The notes under the pieces were generated by a model. That model had not been told where the DNA came from, made no database searches, and worked only from the letters and a program-made list of their open reading frames with translations. Below are positions 15,423 through 23,063 of a stretch of DNA of 34,230 bases, piece after piece. Position 1 is the first letter of the stretch. Every line of letters begins with the position of its first letter. The stretch is taken from the NCBI GenBank assembly GCA_017432405.1, contig JAFRJF010000219.1:1-34230 (forward strand), given 5' to 3'. The translations under genes were made by a program, and so were the position numbers. The stretch comes from Clostridia bacterium (GTDB lineage: Bacteria > Bacillota_A > Clostridia > Christensenellales > Aristaeellaceae).

Positions 15423-16859
15423 ATGAGACACGCGCTTGTGCGACTGACCGGCCTTCTGATTGTACTGATGCTTGTGCTTACCGGCTGCAACCTGATCGGC
15501 GTGGACCCGATCATGAAGCTGGACGAGGACTTTGCCAAGCTGGCAAAGCGCTATTCCGGCGTGGTCGCCAGCTACGACGGCGGCGAAGTGACGCAGGCCG
15601 ACGTGATGGCCAACCTCAGCACCATGTACAACAACTACAGCCAGATGTACAGCATGTTCGGTTACAGCGTGCCCGCCGACGTGATCACCACTGTGGAGAA
15701 TTCCGTGGCGGAGCAGGCCGTCCAGAACGTGGCCATCGCCAAACAGATGGAGGCGCGCGGCCTGAAGCTGGAGGACGACAAGCTGGCGGAGCTCCAGGCG
15801 GAGGCCGATGAGCACTACACGACCTATTACGACAGCTTCTATGCCAACGTCACCGAAAAGAAGGAAGACGTGCACGCGAAGCAGACTGAATACAATATGG
15901 CCGTCAACGGCTTCACGAAGGAAGCGCTGTACGCCATCGAGGTGGCCGAGGCCAACCGGGCGCTGGTGGAGCAGAATGTGCGAGACGAGATCGCCGAGCT
16001 CACCGACGAGGAACTGCAGACCGCCTACGAGGCCAAGCTGAAGGAGGACGAGGACAAGTATTCCGCTTCCGCAGGCAGCTTTGAGTCCGACATGTCCTCC
16101 GAGGACGAGGTCGTTACCTGGATTCCCGAGGGCTATCGCACGGTCAAGCACATCCTGGTCGTTCCGGAGGATGACGTGCTGAACGCCTACACGGATGCCC
16201 GCACGGCCTACGAGGATGCCCAGAGCGACCTCGACGACCTCAACGACGAGCTGGAGGAGCTGAGCCACGATCACGGCGACGAAGCCGACGAGGAAGCCGA
16301 CGAGGAAGCCGACGAGGAAGCCGAGCCCCAGCGCACCGCCGAGGAGATCCAGGCGGATATCGACGCGGCGAAGGCCAAGCTGGAGACCCTGAAGGCCGAC
16401 ATGGACAAGGCGGCGGAGGATTGCCTGGCCAACGTGAAGTCCAAGACCGATGAGATCTACGCCAAGCTGGAGTCCGGCGAGGATTTCGCCAAGCTGATCG
16501 AGGACTACGGCGAGGATCCCGGCATGCAGAACGAGCCCACCAAGACCACTGGCTACTATGTATCCGCCGATTCCACCAACTGGGACAAGAACTTCACCGA
16601 AGGCGCGATGGCCCTGGAAAAGGTGGGTGACGTCACCCAGACCCCCGTCGTCGGCAGCAGCGGCGTGCACATCATCCGCTACGAGACCGACGTCAAGTCC
16701 GGCCCGGTCGCCCTGGAGGAGATTCACGACGCCCTGTACGAGAAGACCCTCGAAACGGCGAAGGACGAGCACTTTACCAGCGAGCTCAACAGCTGGGTCG
16801 AGGCTCTGAATCCCCAGTACCACATCGAGGCCTTTAACCTCACCGGAGAGGATCAATAA
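15423..16859 (+). CDS. PrsA-like parvulin foldase lipoprotein with an acidic coiled-coil insert
   Basis: 478 residues. A lipoprotein signal (MRHALVRLTGLLIVLMLVLTGC) places the lipid anchor at Cys22. Residues about 45-235 look like a SurA/PrsA N-terminal chaperone region. The parvulin-type PPIase domain begins with YRTVKHILV (238-246) and resumes at about 338 (KLESGEDFAKLIEDYGEDPGM, then GYYV and GSSGVHIIRYE). Between these parts lie about 90 residues predicted as a charged coiled coil, interrupted by an acidic repeat (EADE, 286-301) at its middle. Such an insert between the first strand and first helix is unusual. The protein should help fold exported proteins at the outer face of the membrane. 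Single gene with its own promoter and strong terminator. Confidence 0.88.
   Translation: MRHALVRLTGLLIVLMLVLTGCNLIGVDPIMKLDEDFAKLAKRYSGVVASYDGGEVTQADVMANLSTMYNNYSQMYSMFGYSVPADVITTVENSVAEQAVQNVAIAKQMEARGLKLEDDKLAELQAEADEHYTTYYDSFYANVTEKKEDVHAKQTEYNMAVNGFTKEALYAIEVAEANRALVEQNVRDEIAELTDEELQTAYEAKLKEDEDKYSASAGSFESDMSSEDEVVTWIPEGYRTVKHILVVPEDDVLNAYTDARTAYEDAQSDLDDLNDELEELSHDHGDEADEEADEEADEEAEPQRTAEEIQADIDAAKAKLETLKADMDKAAEDCLANVKSKTDEIYAKLESGEDFAKLIEDYGEDPGMQNEPTKTTGYYVSADSTNWDKNFTEGAMALEKVGDVTQTPVVGSSGVHIIRYETDVKSGPVALEEIHDALYEKTLETAKDEHFTSELNSWVEALNPQYHIEAFNLTGEDQ
16278..16325 (+). repeat. 12-bp in-frame tandem repeat coding for acidic EADE units
   Basis: The unit GACGAGGAAGCC occurs three times exactly (16287-16322), with a partial copy before (GACGAAGCC). 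It encodes the acidic linker at the centre of the parvulin insert. Exact repetition suggests slippage, so copy number may differ between strains. Confidence 0.8.
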
Positions 16860-16865
16860 TGGAGC

Positions 16866-16903
16866 CCATAAATAAAGCAGCCTTCGGGCTGCTTTATTTA
16901 TGG
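16866..16903. terminator. Strong bidirectional terminator
   Basis: CCATAAATAAAGCAGCC-TTCG-GGCTGCTTTATTTATGG is a perfect 17-bp stem with a UUCG loop. The lower stem supplies T-rich tails on both strands. It separates the convergent PrsA-like gene and the small cysteine-rich gene. Confidence 0.9.
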
Positions 16904-16910
16904 AGTCTTC

Positions 16911-17108
16911 CTATTTTTCCTTGTAATACAGCATGCAGTGGCAGTAGCCTTCAAATTCAGGGTCGGCGATCTGGTTCCTGAACTCAAGGCACATGCACTT
17001 GTTTTCCGGCGTTCGCGCCAGGCGGCACGGACAGTATCCGCCGGTTTGCTTCAGGCCCTCCCGGATATGGCGAACGACCTCCTGGTCCTCGTTGAAACGA
17101 ACCTTCAT
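16911..17108 (-). CDS. Small ferredoxin-thioredoxin-reductase-like [4Fe-4S] protein
   Basis: 65 residues with six cysteines in three CxC pairs: CPC 26-28, CMC 38-40 and CHC 56-58, the last in GYCHCMLYY. The catalytic chain of ferredoxin-thioredoxin reductase has the order CPC, CPC, CHC and uses these residues for a 4Fe-4S cluster and a redox disulfide. The order is the same here but the spacing is shorter, and the chain is about half the usual size. The ATG at 17108 has a perfect AAGGAGGT 9 bases upstream. No partner subunit or thioredoxin gene lies beside it. I infer a stand-alone redox or Fe-S protein. Confidence 0.72.
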   Translation of the reverse strand: MKVRFNEDQEVVRHIREGLKQTGGYCPCRLARTPENKCMCLEFRNQIADPEFEGYCHCMLYYKEK

Positions 17109-17148
17109 GGTGTTTGACCTCCTTCATCATCTTCTATGCGGCGCGGCG

Positions 17149-17177
17149 TTGATTTTTACCGGCCCGGGGTATATAAT
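17149..17177 (+). promoter_or_regulatory. Sigma-A promoter of the amidohydrolase-AlkD operon
   Basis: TTGATT (17149-17154) and a perfect TATAAT (17172-17177) have a 17-base spacer, 59 bases before the ATG at 17236. Confidence 0.8.
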
Positions 17178-17235
17178 GGAGCCGATGGGCGGGGTGCAGC
17201 CGCATTTCGCCCGGAATAAGCGGGGGTGACAAGAC

Positions 17236-18144
17236 ATGTTTGGCGACTGTCACATTCACATGGTCCTGGACGGCGTCTATTACAGGGACGCCATCGACGC
17301 CCACAGGGGGCACGTGCGCGACGACCTGATCCGCGCGACGCTCGCCGACTATGCCAGAGCCGGTATACGCTACCTGCGTGACGGCGGCGACGCCTTTGGC
17401 GTCTGCCAGCGGGCCAGGACGCTGGCGCCGGAGTACGGGATCGAGTACCGGATCCCCTGCTTCCCGATTTGCCTGAAGGGACGCTACGGCAGCTTTATCG
17501 GCCGGACGTTCGAGACGATGGCCGATTATCGCGCCCTTGTGGCCGAGGTGGACAGGGACGGGGGCGACTTCATCAAGATCATGATCTCCGGCCTGATGGA
17601 CTTTGACCGCTACGGCGTCGTCACCAGCACCCCGCTGTCGGCCCGGCAGATCCGGGAGATGATCGACATCGCCCACGGCGAGGGCTTTTCGGTGATGGCC
17701 CATGCCAACGGCGCAGAGACGATCCGCGCGGCCCTGGAGGCGGGCGTGGACAGCGTCGAGCACGGCGCCTATATGGACGCGGACACCGTTAGCGCCATGG
17801 CCCTCAGCGGCGCGGTGTGGGTGCCCACCCTTTCCACCGTGGGCAACCTGATCGGTAACGGCAGGTATCCCGACGCGGTGCTCCGGCGCATACTGGACGG
17901 GCAGCTTCTCAATATCGCGGAATGCGCCCGGCAGGGCGGGGCCATCGCCCTGGGCAGCGACGCGGGCGCCTATTGCGTGTTCCACGCCCGGGCCGTGGAG
18001 GACGAATACGCATGGCTCGAGCGCGCGCTGGGCGCTGAGACCGAAGCCGTAATCACCGCGGGCGAAGCCGGGATTCGCCGCCGGTTCAGGCGCGGCGGTC
18101 TGGCATCTTTTACAGAAGGGCGGGAAACGCATGACGCCGACTGA
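17236..18144 (+). CDS. Amidohydrolase-superfamily metal-dependent hydrolase
   Basis: 302 residues. Metal ligands of the amidohydrolase barrel can be read in order: HIH at 6-8, the lysine in GGDFIKIMISG, H in VMAHANG, H in SVEHGAYMD and D in ALGSDAGAY. This is the pattern of the imidazolonepropionase/prolidase-like branch with an FIKIM lysine. Most relatives begin with a beta-sandwich segment before the first HxH; here the HxH stands at the very N-terminus, so the protein is a bare barrel. The substrate is unknown. The ATG follows a GGGGGTG site by about 7 bases. Its last 14 bases overlap the start of the AlkD-like gene. Confidence 0.82.
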   Translation: MFGDCHIHMVLDGVYYRDAIDAHRGHVRDDLIRATLADYARAGIRYLRDGGDAFGVCQRARTLAPEYGIEYRIPCFPICLKGRYGSFIGRTFETMADYRALVAEVDRDGGDFIKIMISGLMDFDRYGVVTSTPLSARQIREMIDIAHGEGFSVMAHANGAETIRAALEAGVDSVEHGAYMDADTVSAMALSGAVWVPTLSTVGNLIGNGRYPDAVLRRILDGQLLNIAECARQGGAIALGSDAGAYCVFHARAVEDEYAWLERALGAETEAVITAGEAGIRRRFRRGGLASFTEGRETHDAD

Positions 18145-18823
18145 AATCCGCGAAGCGCTTTTTCAGCTTCGGGACGAAGAATACCGCGCCTTTCAGGTCA
18201 AGCTGATCCCCAATATCGCGCCGGATACGATGATCGGCGTTCGGACGCCCGCATTGCGCAGCCTGGCGAAGCAGCTGTACAGGGCGGGGGATTGCGCCGC
18301 CTTTCTGGCCGAGCTTCCCCACCGCTGCTTTGACGAGAACCAGCTGCACGCGTTCATACTCTCCGAGATGCGGGACTTTGAGACGTGCATTGAAGAAACC
18401 TGTCGGTTCCTTCCCTATGTGGACAACTGGGCGACCTGCGACCAGCTTTCGCCGAAGGCCTTCAAAAAGCACCGCCAACAGCTGCCGGAATACATAAGCG
18501 TCTGGCTCGCTTCCGGGCATACCTACACCGTCCGCTTTGCCATCGGCATGCTGATGGCCCACTTTCTGGATGAGGCTTTTGACCCGGAATATCTGCGCAC
18601 GGTCTCGCAGGTGCGCTCAGAGGAATACTACGTCCGTATGATGGTGGCCTGGTACTTCGCCACGGCCCTTGCCAAGCAATACGACGCGGCGCTGCCCTAT
18701 ATCGAGGAACGCAGGCTGGACCCCTGGACCCACAACAAGGCCATCCAGAAGGGCGTCGAGAGCAATCGCATCCCCGATGAACGCAAGGCATACCTGAAGA
18801 CCCTGAGGGCGCGATCCACCTGA
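18131..18823 (+). CDS. AlkD-like DNA alkylation repair protein
   Basis: 230 residues of helical repeats, the normal size for AlkD. Family stretches are IGVRTPALRSLAKQLYR, FLPYVDNWATCDQLSPK (with the Trp-Ala-Asp region typical of the DNA-binding groove), EEYYVRMMVAWYFATALAK and WTHNKAIQKGVESNRI. AlkD glycosylases release bulky or positively charged alkylated bases such as 3- and 7-alkylpurines without flipping the base. The ATG at 18131 lies inside the amidohydrolase gene, pointing to coupled translation. Only four bases separate its stop from that of the convergent HD-GYP gene, and no terminator is visible there. Confidence 0.88.
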   Translation: MTPTEIREALFQLRDEEYRAFQVKLIPNIAPDTMIGVRTPALRSLAKQLYRAGDCAAFLAELPHRCFDENQLHAFILSEMRDFETCIEETCRFLPYVDNWATCDQLSPKAFKKHRQQLPEYISVWLASGHTYTVRFAIGMLMAHFLDEAFDPEYLRTVSQVRSEEYYVRMMVAWYFATALAKQYDAALPYIEERRLDPWTHNKAIQKGVESNRIPDERKAYLKTLRARST

Positions 18824-18827
18824 CAGG

Positions 18828-20531
18828 TTACTGCACCTGCGCGGCGTTGACGGCGGTGTAATACGCCTCCAGCTTCGGCCTGGCCCGCTGGTAACTGGGC
18901 TCGAGCCGGGCGTCGAAATGCTTGCCCATGCCCTCCATGATGATGGCGTTGGCCTGGTCGAAGGGCATGCTCTCCTTGTAGACGCGCTTGCTGACCAGCG
19001 CGTCGTACACGTCGGCGATGGCCATGATTCGCGCTTCGATGGGAATCTCCTCGCCCTTCAGGCCCTCGGGATAGCCGGAGCCGTCCCAGCGCTCGTGGTG
19101 GTAGTGGGCCACGTTCTCGGCGATGCGCTTGAAATCCGCGTCGTCGGTGCCCTTCAGGATCTCGTGGACGATGCGCGCGCCCTCGGCGGCATGGGCCTTC
19201 ATCTTTTCAAATTCCTCCGGCGTAAAGCGACCGGGCTTGCGCAGCACGGCGTCGTCCACGGCGATCTTGCCGAGGTCGTGCATCGGCGCGGCCTTGATCA
19301 GGTCCTGGCAGAAATCGTCGGACAGCGCGAAGACCCCGTCCGCCTGGATCTGGGCGGTGAGCAGCCGCACGCCCTCGCTGGTGCGCCGGATGTGGCCGCC
19401 GGTGGAATTGTCCCGGCTTTCGACCATGGTCGCCATGCTCAGTATCAGGTTGTCGTGCATCGCGACGATGTGCGCCGTCTTCTCGTCCACCTCACGCTTC
19501 AGCTCGTCGTTGAAGTTGGCCAGCAGGTTGATGTACTGCCGGTCCGGGGTATCGTCGATGATGAAGAGCTGGTAGCCCCGCCGCCGGTGCCCGTCAAACA
19601 GGTAGCCGACCTGGATCTGGTAGATGCGATTGTTGCGCTCCAGCAGTCTGGTGTTGTCGGCTTCGTTGCTTCGAAACGCCTCGAGCCAGGCAAGCAGCGT
19701 ATCCTTCATCGCGGGGACCCTGGCCAGCGGCCGGTCGACGGTCAGCTCGTTCAGCTCCGGCAGCACGGCCTTCGCCGTGGCGTTGCTGCCCAGGTAATTG
19801 AGTTTGAAGTCCACGGAGACGAAGCCGGTGTCGCCGTTCTGTACCAGCGAGTCGATGGCCGTGTCGGTGACGTCGTACAGGCACATCTTGTCCACGATGA
19901 CCAGGTAGACCACCATGGCCAGCGTGAAGGAAAGGGGAATCAGCTCGATCCCCTTGAACAGCCTGCGCCCGCCGAAGAAGCTGACGATCGAGAGTATCAC
20001 AGGCAGGAAGAGCAGGAAGATCAGCTTTCGCGAGATCTGTTTTTTTCGCGTATAGCTGTAGACCATTGCGCCGATGCTCGCCAGGAAGCAGGCGAAGATC
20101 ATGATGTAGTATACGATGTGTACCGGACCGTATACCTTGGTGAAGACCAGGGCATCCTCCGTTCGCTGGAAATCTACGGATTGGTAGATCAGGCCGCTTG
20201 CGCCGTTGTACAGCTGGCAGATGAAGAGGGCCGTATTGACCGCCAGCAGCCCCACGGATATCCACCGCGGAAGCCTGATGTGACAAAGGCTGAACACGGT
20301 GAACATCATGATCGGAAGCAGGTAACAGCCGCTGATGTAGGTCAGCACGTTGGCCAACAACGCCTCACCGAGGGTTTGAGACCTGCTGAACAGGCAGTAG
20401 CCCAGGTTGACGACGGGCACCAGCACAAAAACCAGCGTGATGTGCACATCGAAGTGCTTGTGCCACATGCCTACATAGGCGAGCATGAGCGCCAGGGACG
20501 CGATCAGCGTAATATCGTAGTACAGTGTCAA
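18828..20531 (-). CDS. Membrane HD-GYP domain protein (predicted cyclic-di-GMP phosphodiesterase)
   Basis: 567 residues. The N-terminal 215 residues contain about seven hydrophobic segments, like the 7TM sensor region of some histidine kinases. Residues about 225-335 look like a PAS-type domain, followed by a linker helix. The HD-GYP domain has HD at 418-419 (PMHDLGKIAVDD), HHERWDG at 478-484 and GYP at 486-488, then IMAIADVYDAL and GKHFD. All expected metal-binding residues seem present, so hydrolysis of cyclic-di-GMP is likely. The start is TTG at 20531, 9 bases after GGGAGGG. A promoter lies immediately upstream. It is transcribed alone and diverges from the YdcF-like gene. Confidence 0.9.
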   Translation of the reverse strand: MTLYYDITLIASLALMLAYVGMWHKHFDVHITLVFVLVPVVNLGYCLFSRSQTLGEALLANVLTYISGCYLLPIMMFTVFSLCHIRLPRWISVGLLAVNTALFICQLYNGASGLIYQSVDFQRTEDALVFTKVYGPVHIVYYIMIFACFLASIGAMVYSYTRKKQISRKLIFLLFLPVILSIVSFFGGRRLFKGIELIPLSFTLAMVVYLVIVDKMCLYDVTDTAIDSLVQNGDTGFVSVDFKLNYLGSNATAKAVLPELNELTVDRPLARVPAMKDTLLAWLEAFRSNEADNTRLLERNNRIYQIQVGYLFDGHRRRGYQLFIIDDTPDRQYINLLANFNDELKREVDEKTAHIVAMHDNLILSMATMVESRDNSTGGHIRRTSEGVRLLTAQIQADGVFALSDDFCQDLIKAAPMHDLGKIAVDDAVLRKPGRFTPEEFEKMKAHAAEGARIVHEILKGTDDADFKRIAENVAHYHHERWDGSGYPEGLKGEEIPIEARIMAIADVYDALVSKRVYKESMPFDQANAIIMEGMGKHFDARLEPSYQRARPKLEAYYTAVNAAQVQ

Positions 20532-20554
20532 CGTCTTTCCCTCCCTATGGTTCT

Positions 20555-20583
20555 ATTCTACCATATTCCGCCGGCATGGGCAA
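20555..20583 (-). promoter_or_regulatory. Sigma-A promoter of the HD-GYP gene
   Basis: On the minus strand TTGCCC (20583-20578) and TAGAAT (20560-20555) have a 17-base spacer, 24 bases before the TTG start. Confidence 0.72.
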
Positions 20584-20621
20584 CCGGCTTTTTCGGAAAC
20601 CCGCAAGCGTCATTTTGATTG

Positions 20622-20650
20622 TGGACAAGCGGCACTTCCTGTGATAGAAT
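20622..20650 (+). promoter_or_regulatory. Sigma-A promoter of the YdcF-like gene
   Basis: TGGACA (20622-20627) and TAGAAT (20645-20650) have a 17-base spacer. A TG one base before the -10 box (TGATAGAAT) makes it an extended -10 promoter. Confidence 0.72.
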
Positions 20651-20681
20651 GCAGAAAAGGGTTTTAGTGGAGGGTATACGG

Positions 20682-21548
20682 ATGATGAGGATTATTGCCG
20701 CCGCGCTGGCTGTGCTGTCGGTATGGACCGGCACACTGGCAGCAGCGGAAACGCGCTGGATCAGCAATGAAAACAAAGCGCACTTTGCCTCGCTTCTGAC
20801 CGCGTTGGCAGGCGCCTATGAGTCGCCGTCGGAAGGCGACGACGCGCGCATCGACGCCGAGCTCCAGGCAATTCGCGATGTGAGTGAATCGGACTACGAC
20901 ATCGCCCAGGCCATCGCCGGGCACTGGCGCGACGTCTTCCTGGACGACGACTATCCGCTATTCATTTACCGTGAGGGAGAGGAGCGGGCGACGTCCCTTG
21001 AGCAGACCAGCCTGCGGGACAGCCCGTGCCACGCCTTTGTGGTGCTGGGCTATGAGTTGGAGAACGGGCAGATGAAGCCGGAGCTGAAGGGCCGGTGCGA
21101 CGCCGCTGCCGCCGCGGCCCGGGCCTTTCCCAGCGCGATCCTCGTCTGCTCCGGCGGCCCGACCGGCGACAACAATCCCTCGAAGCACACCGAGGCTGGC
21201 TTGATGCGGGATTACCTGGTGGAGCGTTGCGGGATAGACGCCTCGCGGATTCACATCGACGAGCAGGCGATGACGACCCTGGAGAACGCAGCCAATACCA
21301 TGGATATGCTGCAACAGCAGGGCATAGAGACGATGACCATCGTCACCTCCACCTACCACCAGCGCTGGGGACAGGCGGTTTACAACGCCGTGGCCGCGCT
21401 GTACCGGCATTATTTCGGCTATTCGGTGGAAATCGTGGGCAACTACTGCTATGACACTGAGCCCGAGCACGACATGTACCGAAACGACGACCGCATGGCG
21501 ATTCGCCAGATCGCCCAGCTGCTGAACGTCCCGATGGAACGGAAATGA
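20682..21548 (+). CDS. Exported YdcF/DUF218-family protein
   Basis: 288 residues. A signal peptide is visible (MMRIIAAALAVLSVWTGTLAAAE), with cleavage probable after Ala-Ala-Ala. The DUF218 core covers about 110-265: AFVVLGYELENGQM, the arginine in LKGRCDAAAAAA, ILVCSGGPTGDN, the HTEAGLMRDYL acidic site and TTLENAANTMDML. Relatives (SanA, ElyC, YdcF) are linked to envelope integrity and vancomycin sensitivity, with no settled reaction. The ATG at 20682 lies 7 bases after GGAGGG. An in-frame extension to 20619 would overlap the promoter and is not supported. An exported form fits an envelope role. Confidence 0.85.
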   Translation: MMRIIAAALAVLSVWTGTLAAAETRWISNENKAHFASLLTALAGAYESPSEGDDARIDAELQAIRDVSESDYDIAQAIAGHWRDVFLDDDYPLFIYREGEERATSLEQTSLRDSPCHAFVVLGYELENGQMKPELKGRCDAAAAAARAFPSAILVCSGGPTGDNNPSKHTEAGLMRDYLVERCGIDASRIHIDEQAMTTLENAANTMDMLQQQGIETMTIVTSTYHQRWGQAVYNAVAALYRHYFGYSVEIVGNYCYDTEPEHDMYRNDDRMAIRQIAQLLNVPMERK

Positions 21549-21572
21549 TCCATTCAGTTGAACGGGCTTTCC

Positions 21573-22787
21573 TCATCCGTCGATCGGCCGGACCTGATCG
21601 CCCACGACGTCGACGATCTCCTGGTAGCTTTCGACCATGCGTCTGTAATTCCTGTCGTCCATGCCGGCGGGACGGCGCTCCAGATATCGCCCGGAGGGCA
21701 GCACCCTGATCCGGCCGTCCTGCTTCCAGGTATAGGTGGGAATGTAGCCCACGCGCTCGCAGGTGAACCGGCCGTCGGGCTGTTCGCTGACGGTAAAATC
21801 CAGGATCACGCCGCTGTCGGTGTACCGAAGCACGTGGTCGCTGATGAAGTTGCCCATGCAGTACGCGGTGAGCACCTGCTTTTCCAAGCCGTCCACGGTG
21901 ACGGATTGAAAGTCGACGGGCTGAACCATGTGGGCGTGGCTGCCGAGTATGATGTCCACCCCGGCCCGGGCCAGTTGTGCCGCATATCGCCTCTGGCTGT
22001 CGTCGGGTTGACGCAGGAACTCCTCGCCCCAGTGGGGAAAGGCGATGACCACCTCCGCGCCGGCGTCCCGCAGCCGCTTCACGTCGCCGTCGAAATCGGC
22101 CATGCTGAGGTAGGGCACCAGCTCGATGGCCCTTGGGTGAACGGCGCGGTTTTCCATGGTGTTGGTGCCCAGGGTGTAGGCCAGGAAGCCGAACCGTATG
22201 CCGTTCACCTCGCGAATCACGGAGCGCTGCCGCTCTGCCTGATCGCGGTAGGCGCCCACGTGGCCAAGGCCGTACTTCTCCACGCTGTTCAGCGTGTTTT
22301 CCACGCCGCCCTCCCAGCGGTCCAGCATGTGGTTGTTGGCCAGCGTCAAAAAATCGACGCCACAGTCCCTCAGCGGCGCCAGGGCCGCCTCGGGCGCGTT
22401 GAACCGGGGATAGCCGGAACAGGGGATATCCCCATACCTGCCGACGGTGCCCTCCAGATTGCCTGCGGTAAAGTCGGCGTCCGACAGCAGCTCGGATATC
22501 ATCTCAAACTGGTCGTGGAAGTCGCCGCCGCTGCGCTCTGCGCAGGCGAGCTGGTCCTGGCAGAACATGATGTCGCCGACTGCCCGAATCCGGGCGCGAC
22601 GCAATGCAGCGCCGGACTGCCGGTCAGTGGCCGGCGCGAGAGGCATGCCCGTACCGACGTTAAACGCTGTCTTGCTTTTTGGAGTATGAATATTTGCAGG
22701 CACGGCCTGGGATTCAAGGGAAATCACCGGACGGGTCTGACCGTCGCGGGGGCGGCTGAGGCCACGGTTCTCCGAGTCGATTCGCAC
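21573..22787 (-). CDS. CapA-family (PGA_cap) metallophosphatase-like protein
   Basis: 404 residues. The CapA fold begins near residue 65 with IRAVGDIMFC and shows TAGNLEG, the TLANNHMLD site, FPHWGEE and ILGSHAHMVQP, the usual order of metal-binding motifs. CapA is known from poly-gamma-glutamate capsule synthesis, but the family is broader and no pgs/cap genes are nearby. The GTG at 22787 lies 7 bases after GGGAGGT and is preferred over a GTG at 22796 inside that site. The first 60 residues are polar and lack a signal peptide or membrane anchor, odd for a family that usually works outside the membrane. It has its own promoter and convergently faces the YdcF-like gene. Confidence 0.85.
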   Translation of the reverse strand: MRIDSENRGLSRPRDGQTRPVISLESQAVPANIHTPKSKTAFNVGTGMPLAPATDRQSGAALRRARIRAVGDIMFCQDQLACAERSGGDFHDQFEMISELLSDADFTAGNLEGTVGRYGDIPCSGYPRFNAPEAALAPLRDCGVDFLTLANNHMLDRWEGGVENTLNSVEKYGLGHVGAYRDQAERQRSVIREVNGIRFGFLAYTLGTNTMENRAVHPRAIELVPYLSMADFDGDVKRLRDAGAEVVIAFPHWGEEFLRQPDDSQRRYAAQLARAGVDIILGSHAHMVQPVDFQSVTVDGLEKQVLTAYCMGNFISDHVLRYTDSGVILDFTVSEQPDGRFTCERVGYIPTYTWKQDGRIRVLPSGRYLERRPAGMDDRNYRRMVESYQEIVDVVGDQVRPIDG

Positions 22788-22823
22788 TGATCTCACCTCC
22801 CGGGCAATCGAATATGCGCCAAT

Positions 22824-22852
22824 ATTATAACGAATATCGCGCTGCTTTGCAA
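22824..22852 (-). promoter_or_regulatory. Sigma-A promoter of the CapA-like gene
   Basis: On the minus strand TTGCAA (22852-22847) and a perfect TATAAT (22829-22824) have a 17-base spacer, 36 bases before the GTG start. Confidence 0.8.
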
Positions 22853-23063
22853 TGCGAATGCGGAAAAGCAGTACGGCTCACGCATTGCAGTAATAGATAC
22901 CAATAATGAACGTTCGAGCTGCTGGACGAGTATTATGCGGAAAGCGGAATCGCCCTGGCGAACGCCGCATAAGGGCCGCTCCAAAAGGCGATTCGCCGCC
23001 GGACGGCTGGTTTTTCCGTATCCTGGAACAGCCGTGAACATACCGGATCAAGGAGGACTGAAC
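22853..23063. other. Unassigned region upstream of sbcD
   Basis: No convincing promoter for sbcD was found here. The stretch 22910-22966 reads as an open tail FELLDEYYAESGIALANAA followed by TAA, which may be the last trace of a lost gene. It is followed by GC-rich repeats and a TTTTT run (23012-23016) that could be a weak terminator. GAACGTTC at 22908-22915 is a palindrome but lacks the four central bases of a LexA box. Confidence 0.3.

Noticed and set aside
15198..16856. 552-codon open frame on the minus strand opposite the PrsA-like gene
   Set aside because: Low-complexity Leu/Val/Gly-rich product without ribosome site; mirror of the acidic coiled-coil gene.
22908..22915. GAACGTTC as a LexA box near sbcD
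   Set aside because: The Gram-positive SOS site needs four bases between GAAC and GTTC; here there are none.
22935..23063. N-terminal extension of sbcD
   Set aside because: SbcD proteins begin with the MRLLHIADLHLG stretch, which is preceded by an ideal AGGAGG at 23051.
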